From NCBI GenBank assembly GCA_964036045.1, contig OZ038382.1, forward strand, positions 10,034,235 through 10,098,234: 64,000 bases of DNA, given 5' to 3'. The stretch's first letter is position 1; every line of letters begins with the position of its first letter. Positions 51,640-60,929 of this stretch are shown here, piece after piece. Origin of the DNA: Eutreptiella sp. 'Long Island Sound 2002'. Taxonomy: Eukaryota; Euglenozoa; Euglenophyceae; Eutreptiales; Eutreptiaceae. The position numbers were made by a program, and so were the translations under genes. The notes under the pieces were generated by a model. That model had not been told where the DNA came from and searched no databases. It worked only from the letters and a program-made list of their open reading frames with translations.

Positions 51640-52153
51640 CATAGCTTCGCAGGTCCCAGGAAACGATGAGCTGTACCAAACAAGGGGGGGCATCAGCCAC
51701 GGGGACACCTTGGCATACACTAATGGTGCAAGCAACAAAATACCCTCCCCCCCTTTGAAATCTCCCCCCCTAGCGCCCGACGGTCTCCCGGGAGGGGGAG
51801 GCGGGGGACAGTCGCCAAGTGATGGACTCCCAGGGGGGGGGGGGTTTGCAAGGGTATTTTCGAGGCAAAGTGTGGTGTCCTCCAATGATGCAAGCAAACA
51901 GAACACAGTTGGACGGACATCCTCGGCAACAGTGGGAGACCGGGGACGTTTGGGGGGGCTGGAGTTTCTCCACATCTCGTCCAAAGGTTTGGTTGATTTG
52001 GACCTTGTTGCACCCTTGGTGGTATGGGGTAGTGTTCAAGCTGTGTGTGCGTTTGGGGTTCTCGGCGATGCTAATATCCGACGACTCTGGAGACTTGGGT
52101 GATGCGGCCACCACAGGCTCTAGCCTTGAGAGTTGAGCGTTCTCATGATCCAT
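51640..52153 (-). other. possible 5' coding region, unrecognised
   Basis: A minus-strand frame opens at ATG 52153 and reads MDHENAQLSRLEPVVAASPK, then SPESSDISIAENPKRTH, with protein-like composition for about 80 codons. Another frame around 51984-51880 (SPPKRPRSPTVAEDVRPT) may follow after a splice or frameshift. No domain, splice junction or stop could be fixed, and poly-G/C runs lie within it. Confidence 0.25.
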
Positions 52154-52569
52154 TTCTGCGCTTTTGGAGAGAGAATGTCACAGAACATGCACAGGTGATT
52201 GATTTGAAGTAATGGGAAACCAATGCAATGCCGTGTGTGATAGATGGGCAACACAAACCGCCGTAATAGATGTCAACTAGAAAAACATTGAAGTAACACT
52301 CTCCCAAGGGGGGGGGGGATTGCAAGGGGTGGGAGATTTCAGGGGGGGGGGGGGGCAAATGCAGTCAACAAACAGAAGGTTGTTAGAGTTGCATCAAAAA
52401 AGGCCAGGCATAGCTTGGGCGCAGGGGCCACATCCAGCCATTGTCGCCACCCTGTCACTACAAATTGTGATGAAAAATGACTCAAAGATCACTCACTTGA
52501 AGAATGAAGCGATTGTGGTTTGCTTCTTGACGTTGTACACACGAGTAGAGGCATGGGCCACCGCAAAGT

Positions 52570-53660
52570 AGAGGCATGGGCCACCGCAGCAGAAGATGCT
52601 GCACAAGCTCCATCAGCACCTGTCACACACACACACACACACACATCCACAAAATGCTCATCGGGATCAAACTTGTAGTCAATGCCGAAGGAAAAAGAAC
52701 ATGCAACACCTCCCTGCCCGAAATTTATACAACAATAGCAAGCAACACTTCTCCTTTCCGTTTTGGCCATTACTCCCTCTCAACGCTTCGGGCTCTACTC
52801 TACTCTAGCCATCCTAGAGCCTAGGTGGTGCCCTTGTCAACTCCAAGTTTTGAGCCAAAAACTCAACGGTGGCACCCTAGGGCAGTGCACCGAGTTGAGA
52901 GGTGCCCTCCCACAACTTTGAGCCAAAAACAGAAGAACCCGTTCAAAAATGGCCAAACAAAGGGAAACGGCTGCTACACCAGGGGTGGATATAGTGGGGG
53001 GGGGGGGGTCCCCCCCCCTCCCCCCCCCGATGACGAATACGATTACGATTTACCCGTTTGACTGACCTAGCAATTTTGCCAGCAGCTTTACAAGAGGACT
53101 GATGGCCCAAAAAGGCACCAAAGCAGGTGATACCCTGGATTTCATCCCAGGACAATCAATCTATGAGCCTGTGCATATACCGTTGTACTACTGAGCCAAC
53201 CTGCCACCCCTGAACACAAGACAATACATTGCACAGCGGTTGGTATGTCCCATGAAGACAGTCCACACAGTGCAATCATTTCTTGACACATTTTGCCAAA
53301 ATGGCTTGCAATTCCGCTATGTGGCTCAAATTAGAATTCCAGGGTATCTAGTACACCCACAACCCGCCACTTTTTGTGGTTTCCAGGCCTCACAACCGCC
53401 CAACGAGGCACCTAGACCCCCGTACCAATTGTCACTTAGTGCAGCTAAAGGGCAGCCCAGCCCCCGCATCGTGGGCGCAACAGTGGGTCCCCGGGGCAAA
53501 AAAAAGATTTTTTCCAAAGTTGTTCGTAGACCGCTTGGGATGCTCAAACAAGTGTTTTAGCCCGTTTTGAGCGTATGGTGACGCATTTTGGCGTGTGGAA
53601 AACCCCAAAATGCCTTGAACATGTGCCCTCTTGGGACCGAAAATGGGTCAAAAACGGGTC
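52570..53660. repeat. left arm of imperfect inverted repeat
   Basis: Contains, in order, a (CA)n tract (52623-52645), a block with TCTCCTTTCCGTTTTGGCC and GGGCTCTACTCTACTCTAGC (52748-52930), a tRNA-like sequence, and a block with TTTTTTCCAAAGTTGTTC and CCAAAATGCCTTGAACATG (53480-53660). The two outer blocks recur in reverse-complement order at 54945-55112 and 54715-54925. Confidence 0.7.
53123..53204 (-). other. tRNA-like sequence, SINE head candidate
   Basis: On the minus strand this 82-nt segment starts GCAGGTTGGCTCAGTAGTAC and ends TATCACCTGC. The first and last six bases pair (GCAGGT/ACCTGC) like an acceptor stem; TGGCTCAGTAGT fits an RNA polymerase III A box, and GGATGAAATCC is a degenerate B box flanked by a CCTGG/CCAGG stem. 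The T-loop is altered and the D-stem is poor, so a functional tRNA is unlikely; a tRNA-derived SINE head or pseudogene is more plausible. Confidence 0.4.
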
Positions 53661-53935
53661 AAACGCGTGTTTTTCCACAAATGATCTTGGACCATTTGGG
53701 GTGCACAATCAAGTGAAATGAGCCCATTTTGCGCCCGTTTTGAGCCATTTTGGCCCCTCCAAGGTCCCAAAATGCCTTGAAAATGGGCCATTTTGTGACC
53801 AAAAACGTGTCACAAAAGGTCAAAAATGTGTGTTTCCAAAAATGATCCGGGACGATTTGGGGAGCTCAAACGGGACAATCGCGCCCATTTTCAGCCCAAT
53901 CTTGACCCACCTTAGCCCATCTAGGCACATGTACC
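53505..53935. repeat. degenerate tandem repeat of about 162 bp
   Basis: Roughly 2.6 copies, each with TTTTCCAAA-type start, a GACC(A/G)(C/T)TTGGG(A/G)(T/G)GCTCAA-like stretch, GCCCATTTTG and CCAAAATGCCTTGAA. One more copy appears inverted at 54715-54925. Confidence 0.7.
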
Positions 53936-54467
53936 CCCCCCCCCCTTGTCCAAGCATGCCAAAAAAGAAAAACGATGGTCAGACGGGCTCATGTGCTTAG
54001 ACAAGCCCGTGCTTGCACGCGACACGCGGTGCCAAAAGAATGTATGTCGCCGAAAACCTACCTGTACCTCACCCTAACCACAATTGTTGCAACAGGGCAC
54101 TACAACACTATGTGCAAGTAAATTTCAGCATGTTCTGGAGGTCCTCACTGCGGGTTAGAGGCATCAGCACATTTGGAATGGAAGCCCTTTCCAACCTTGC
54201 GCCTCATCTTGAACAATTGCACATGCTCGCCCTTTGGGGCAGGCTTGGCTTCAGGTTTTTAGGCTTCCTTTCCTTGGGACAAAGGTGTCATCAACAACAT
54301 CTTTGGTGTCTAGCTTGCCCTCAAGGACATGGCCAAGGCCCCAAACCCCATAGCCCGCTTTGGCCCACACAATCTGCACTTCATCATCCTCCCCTGATTT
54401 CCTGATTGTGGTCAACGTAGTATGGCACGCCACCATCCGTGGTACCAAGAGCAATGGCAACATCAAC

Positions 54468-54686
54468 CATGGCTGAAAATCACACCAAAACAGATAGCAT
54501 TGGGTTGCAGTTGCAAGTGGAATGTTGGTATGAGCAAGGAACTACCATAACCATGATCCAGCTCCCCTTTCCCTCTACAATTGAAGCACAACCCCGTAAC
54601 ATCACATTTCCAACCATGAAACCGTGGTCAAAAAAATCCAGAAAAACGACGGTTAGACGGGCTCATGTGCTTGGACAAGGCGCTTG
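54468..54686. repeat. dispersed repeat R3, copy 3
   Basis: Begins CATGGCTGAAAATCACACC, contains CCATGAAACCGTGGTC, and ends CAGAAAAACGACGGTTAGAC followed by GGGCTCATGTGCTTGGAC. The right-end piece alone also occurs at 53965-54030. Confidence 0.65.
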
Positions 54687-54714
54687 GACAGGGGGGGGGG
54701 GGTATGCACCAAAC

Positions 54715-55230
54715 TGTACACTTGGAGAAACCCGTTTTTTGACCCGTTTTTTGATACATTTTTGATCCCAAAACAGCCCATGTTCAAGGCATTTTGGGAT
54801 TTTCTACGGACCAAAACGTGCCACCACGGGCTCAAAATGGGCTAAAAACACTTGGTTGAGCATCCCAAGTGGTCTTGGAACAACTTTGGAAAAAAAATGT
54901 TGCCTTGGGGACCCTAATGGACCCACCATTGGCCCTAAATGGCGCAGATTTGGGAGGGCAGCTCCCGACTTGGCGCCTACGCCCTAGGCCGCCACCTGTG
55001 AATTGGGGGCTCAAATTCTAGATTTGGGAAGGCCATGTGTGAATGGAGAAGATGGCTAGAGTAGAGTAGAGCCCGAAGCGTTGGGACGGAGTAATGGCCG
55101 CCAAAACGGAAAGGAGACGTGCTGAGGGCCTTTCTTAACCATGGGGGGCGGGGACGGGGGGTGATTTCAAGGGACCCACCCACCCACCCAGATGTGTGTG
55201 TGTGTGTGTGTGTGTGTGTTGGAAACCCAT
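54715..55230. repeat. right arm of imperfect inverted repeat
   Basis: Reverse-complement partner of the blocks at 52570-53660, with a (TG)n tract (55194-55219) in place of the (CA)n of the left arm. It lacks about 500 bp present in the left arm, including the tRNA-like part. Confidence 0.7.
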
Positions 55231-57727
55231 CCATCCACCCCACTACCACAAGCAAAATGCCTTACCACAGGCAAAATGCCTTGACACAAAGTCTCCCACA
55301 ATGGCCTACCCCACGGGGGGAGGGGCTCGGGGCGATTGGAAACCCACCCACCCCCGTAGGGTAGGACACACACTAAGAAAAACGTTGGACGTGCTTGTTG
55401 CTTGCTTGCTTGTTGTTGGCTAGATTTAAGGGGAGAGGGGTAGTAGTATATGTACTGTTTGTCTATGACACTGTCTGTCAAATGGGCAACACCTAGAAAA
55501 CGTCTCAATTTGCATCCAAGAAAAATCCACGCAGGTGAGAAGGCACTGTAACTGTGACACCCTTTGTGCCAAAGATGTGCGTGGTACGTGTGTGTGAAAG
55601 CGGAGTGTGAAACGACCGACTCTTCCGTGTTCCGAGACCTCTGCCGTTTCCTAGTTGCGCAACGTCGTTGTTGGTTGTGTTGTTTGGTGCTTGTTGACCG
55701 CTGTGTTGCTGGGCTCTGCCTGCAGTGTTGGGGTGCAATCATGTTGATTGGGTTGGGCAGTTCTATTTCAGCTGCTCTTGTCATGCGGTTTGCTACGAGT
55801 CGTATTCTTCTGGCGCTGGCAGTGCTATGTTAGACAAGTTTATGAAGTTCTAGGTTTCCCAACTTTTTTAGTTTAATTTGTTGTGGTCTAGTTGCGGTGT
55901 CTTTGATCATTTGCATCACACTAGAAGCATTGACCAGCCTCTTCATCTGCCCTTCATGCTTCATCCCCACCGCCCACCACCGCCACTTTTTCGAAAGATA
56001 GTGTTGCCTTGACAAAGATGGTTTACACTTGGGCCACAAGGCGGTTGGACCCAAGCTTTCCAAATGTTCAAAAAGGGTCTTCCTTGGCCCATGAGAGCCG
56101 TGTCCCAAGGATATAGCCTTCTTGGCACTAGACAATGCAACCATTAATACCTTAGGAATGAGGTTCTTAGAGTAGAGACCTTAGGGAAGAGGGTGTGATG
56201 CATGCAAACCCTTCGGTCACCATGTCCTTGTCTACCTTCAAAGAGGGTGCATGGTACCCCGAAATGGCACGTTGTTTGATGTGTGCACTGCAGGCAGTGC
56301 GATTTCAACACCCTCTAAGCCTCGCTGTAACGCCATGTGTTGCCGTCATTGTCTCCAATGCAAGGTGCACAAAGGGGCCCACAAATTGGTCTGTGTGCAT
56401 AATTGGCAAGCTATCCGTCATCCCAAGTTTTGCATTTTCCTCATGGGCATGTTCCAAAGTATTTCTTGAGGGAGGGAGTTGTATCATGTGCATACATCCA
56501 AGTATCCTCCACTTCCCCCAAAAAAGTTGCCCCTAAAGAGGAACTTCAAGTATCTTGCCCAAATAAGATTACCCTATCCTCGTATTTTGTGCTACGTGCC
56601 CACTTACGAATAACACTTGGTGTTGCGGTTGCAGTTACATCGCACCTCACAAGCAGCACCCTCTCCATGCATACGTATATTCTCAACTAGTGCATTGCAA
56701 GCACATTGCAAAAGCTAAGAATCAATCTTGGTAACGAGGTCCACAAAAGCACACAATGTCCCAAAGTGTTGCTTGCGGAATCCTCTGGACGAGCTATTGT
56801 AGCAATAGCAACAGTACTGTTGAGCATTGAAAGGTATCATCAATTTTGAACAACCTCCATCCAAACAACTGACATTTCATGAGCCAACGGACATTCACCA
56901 ACTCCAATGCGTGCCACCCTTCAAACAAGAAAGAATCACATAAGCTTTGTTGGTTCCAAGTTGGAAGCATCTTCATACAAACAAACGAACAACTAAGAGC
57001 CGACCACAATCAACGATCACTCGTAGATTGGTTTGATCCACCGAGGTTGAGACATGGAAAAGGTTGCGGGTGTTGCGGTGGAAGGAAGGATGGGGTATTA
57101 AAACCCTAACCTGCGTCCACAAACTGTTGTGGACGCAGGGACATAGCAAAGATGCTTTGGCATTTCGTAGGATTACTGCTTTGGTGGTTAGGCATGAGAT
57201 GGCACTTCATACTTCGAGTGTGATGACAAGGCGTGACAAACAAGACAAATGCATTCGGTTAAGGCGAGGAGCCATGGAAGCATCCACGTACGATTTGAAC
57301 ATCCGGTCCCTTTAAGTGCGACACTTTGTGATGGCGGGGGGGAGAAGATAAATATCTGTTGAGCAGAAGTGGCGCGGGGTAAGGTTCAATATTTGAGGTG
57401 TGGGGTTCGGCATTTTGTGGAGGCGGAGAAGGCGGAGGAGAAAATGGAGTAATCGGAAATAGAGACGCCATTGTGGCATAGAATGCCATGCACTGTCGTG
57501 CTGTACTCCTCCGCGATAACAAGTAGAGACACAATATGGCACAAGGCTCGAGCTCAAATGAGTTTCTTCCACGTGGGGTCATCGCACTCTCAACTGAGTC
57601 TCAACTGAGCAAATGTCCCATTGGGCTCAAGGTCGTTGATCACAAAAACGACCCCAACTACCGACCGCTTACACTTTGTGTCTTCAATTGGCCCGCTACA
57701 CAAGACACACGAGAGGAAATTCTGGCG
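55231..57727. other. stretch without a supported gene
   Basis: Minus-strand segments at 55830-56144 (SSAKKAISLGHGSHGPRK) and around 56305-56493 (EHAHEENAKLGMTDSLPIM) have protein-like composition but are interrupted by stops between them; they may be a decayed mobile-element gene. A 12-bp-arm hairpin (CTGCGTCCACAA / TTGTGGACGCAG, four-base loop) lies at about 57112-57140. Confidence 0.4.
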
Positions 57728-58209
57728 TTACGTGTCAAGATAGTGGGCGACGAGCATCAAATCGAGTGCCATCTCCGGAGGAACTTGAAACGGGGGCCGA
57801 TTGTCGGGGTCATTGTCATAGCGATACTTATAGTGAAAGTACTGAATAGCCTTCTCAAGTACCGGCGCATCGATGGATGGCAAGTGAATCATCCCTGCGA
57901 TGGAAAAAAGCAAGATAGGATGGCGAACGTGGAACGAAAGCAACAAACTAACACGAGGAAACACGATGACGTCGCGCGTAATTTGCATGGTAGCAAACCT
58001 TCTTGCATTTCTTTCGTGCTTTGTGGTGAATTCAACATGGTCTTTACGGTTTTTGAGACCATTGCACAATTCTTGTGAAGCACAAACTCAAAGCCATCTT
58101 TGCTCACCAATCTAACCGTTTGCGTGACATCAAAAGCAGGCGTCTTGTCCACGGCTTCTCCCTCCGGGGGGGGCGCACCTTTGCCAGGTGGCTTCTTTTT
58201 GTCTGCCAT
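57728..58209 (-). CDS. ELOC: Elongin-C (BTB/Skp1-fold ubiquitin-ligase adaptor)
   Basis: Two exons: 58209-57999 and 57894-57728, joined across a 104-bp GT-AG intron (donor CAAGAAG/GTTTGC, acceptor CCATCGCAG). The 125-residue product is slightly longer than the 112 of animal Elongin-C because of a Lys/Pro-rich N-terminus (MADKKKPPGKGAPPPEGEA). Family hallmarks in order: VRLVSKDGFEFVLHK, AMVSKTVKTML, LPSIDAPVLEKAIQYFHYKY, and the C-terminal helix PPEMALDLMLVAHYLD, where the usual final Cys is replaced by Thr. Elongin-C pairs with Elongin-B and links BC-box substrate receptors to cullin-2/5 ubiquitin ligases, and also belongs to the Elongin transcription-elongation complex. Start ATG 58209 is the only in-frame one upstream of the domain; stop is TAA. 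Confidence 0.92.
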
Positions 58210-60929
58210 TTCTCTAAGAGATATTGTGTATGAAAGGCATCAATTGTCTATGAACTACGACTCGTTTAAAGCAAGCTTCGCGGGTAGGAAGAGACTTGCC
58301 TTTTTCGCAAGGGGGCCGCTAGCACAAGACTAAGGGCCCAGCGAGGGCACAAGAAAGGTTGGCTACGAAGGGCAAGTCGACAAGCACGTGCTCACCGTTG
58401 CATAAGAGGCTCGGGACAACCACAATGTAGCAGGGAACAAACATGCCAAAATTCGAAATATGCATCTCTCTGCATCCACTACTGCTACATTGTGACAGTT
58501 CGCAATGACAACACAAGCCAACGCAACACAACACGGCTATGGTTTCCATGTGGCGCCTTGCAAGCACCCCCCACCCGGCGGCATTCGGACCAACTGAAAG
58601 GCTAACAAGTAACACCCCTTAATACCCCATGAGACTGGCCTCGCTCATGTTGTCTTCGTCGTGCTTTGATGTTAAGCCATGGTGGGCCCGTCGTGACCCC
58701 AATTACCCAACAACACTCGTTGTTAGTCCGGAAACACGAGCTTGGCACACACACTGTCATCCTAGTTACTACGATCATTTTGACATGAGTGAAGAGGAAG
58801 CCTGTACCATGTGCGAAGAGAAGACCCACACAATCATTTCCAGACCCCTCCCGGGATTCTAAACTTGGCGCCATGTGCCTGCCCCAACTCCAACCAATTT
58901 CATCGAAAGCGATAACATGAGAATCGGTAAATTTTAGATGACAATTATGCCGCTGAATGCCGATTTGTGGTGTTGTCAAAATTTGGGTTTGTGGTGCATT
59001 TGTCATTGAGATACTCACGGGCACATACATTTTTGTGTGTTTGATGTTTGCGTGTTTTTGTTGAGGCATGTGGGACCTACACATTGCCGTCATTTCATGG
59101 GACAGGGTCGAGAGGTCGCGAAGACCGCTTGCATTGGCCAAGTTTTGTGGTTGTGAAGGCGGAAAATCGAAGACGGCGAGAGTTGTGCACGATTGTGGAG
59201 TTGGTGGTTGCTCGCTCGTTGAAGTATTTTTGAGGCTTTGCCACTAAAGATTGGTTGCTGCGTGAGCTTTTCACTATTTGAATGGTGTTGAAGTCGCCGG
59301 GCTTCGAAACCACGTGGTTGTGGCCTTCCACCAAGCTTGAAAGAAACATTCGAGGTGAGGACGCGTCATGGTAAGGCAGGCACCTTTCATGAAGCCCATG
59401 CTTGTTCACAAAAGTTTCTATTTTGGGGGGATCTTGGTTGGTTGGGCATGCAATGCAAACGAGGCACTTGAAAGGCTTAACAATGGTGATAGCAAACCAT
59501 GCATACATGGAAGTGCGCAACAATTATTGCTCTTTTGAAGCATAATGCTCGTCTTCTAAGGCACGACGGGGCGGGCAATATGGGTTAAACTTTAACGTAC
59601 CACCGGAATTGTTCTGTCAGAAATGAATCAATAGAAGCATTCTGTTCGTTATGAACATGTACGACTGAAAATCACTCAAGATGTAGCTTACTTCATCATT
59701 GCATACAAGCAGGGAAAGAGACAAACAGACCGTCTGTCAGACGACAACTGACTTTGGGCAGACTGTCGCGGGAGCATGATGCCTCCCGAGCCAACTGGTG
59801 TTTCACCCAGAACCCTTGCAAGTGTTATCCGTACTCTCGCAAGTGTTATCCGTAGGTTTCATGGATTTGTGGTTTTGCGGATAACACTTGCGAAACATTT
59901 CAGAAACTATAAAGTGGAAAAGTCACACAAACCAAATATGTGTCACATATGCAACACATATGGATTCCGACGCTGCGTAGTGATGGAATTCTGCTGAAGG
60001 TACTGCAATTTTGCGCAAATGGTGGTGATATGGCGTTGCTGAACCCCAGGTGTGAGGCGAACGGTGCATGGAACGATGCCCGAAAAAGAAATTATTTTCT
60101 GTTGCTGTCCCCCAAGATGAAATGTGTGGTGTTCCTCCCGCCACATGTCAGTTGTGATTGTGTTTATGCTCTTGCAGTTGTGGCATCCAGGCTTTTGCTC
60201 AGTTTGCCAATTTTGACCGCGTGTCAGACAGAGAAGTGTACATAAGTCGGAGCCTCTGCTTGCTGTACACCGCTGCCAGGCAGCGCTGCATGTGCAATCA
60301 TCAGTGAGCTTTCGTGTCAGCTGCCTGGCAGGAGTTGCCATCACGAATCGTGTATATATGGCGAGTGAAATCAGTCGGGCACGAATGGGGTGTCACAGCT
60401 GCACTGGTCGTTGCTCTGGCATTTTGTGCATCCAATAACTTGGCACGCCGCTTGGTTGAAATGCCGTTGTGCAACCTTTGGGCTAGCAGAAGTCGTCACC
60501 TGCCCTCTGCGTCCTGTGGTCCCAGCTCAGAAACAAACAAGTAACGGACACCTTTGGACACCCAGAAAGATTGTGCGTCGGACGTTTGACGAGTTTCTTC
60601 ATGCTCTTAGGCTTCTTTGTGGGCCGCAGCACTGGTTGCTCCAAACGAGTACGATGAGACCTGTCTGACGATTTGTGTGTCAGGTACACTCTTCGAGCAG
60701 AGGCCCCGGTCAAGGGGTTTTGCGGTGGTGGTTTGCGAAGCTGGCATATACGCACGTCAAAAACGAGGAATCCGGACTGCAACGCAGTGTTGATCTTGGA
60801 ATCCGGACCGTTCAAAGCAGGCTTCTGAGTGCGGGTTACCAACTTTGAGTGCCAAGAGCCACACAGCCGCCCAGTCAGCTGACCAATGTAGCGCACTGCA
60901 CACGCATAACCGAACCTAGAAGTTCTCCC
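58210..60929. other. stretch with possible zinc-finger-like remnant, no firm gene
   Basis: Minus-strand frames at 59523-59095 (VKPFKCLVCIACPTNQ followed by KIETFVNKHGLHERC) and 59141-58602 (FTDSHVIAFDEIGWSWG) overlap in different frames and may be a frameshifted mobile-element protein with a Cys/His finger. A perfect 16-bp inverted repeat TCGCAAGTGTTATCCG lies at 59837-59852 / 59878-59893, with one extra direct copy starting at 59815. Nothing else is supported. Confidence 0.35.

Noticed and set aside
57095-57110. Telomere-like AAAACCCTAACC
   Set aside because: Less than two copies of the motif; chance occurrence.
57536-58078. 180-codon plus-strand frame
   Set aside because: Antisense of the Elongin-C exons.
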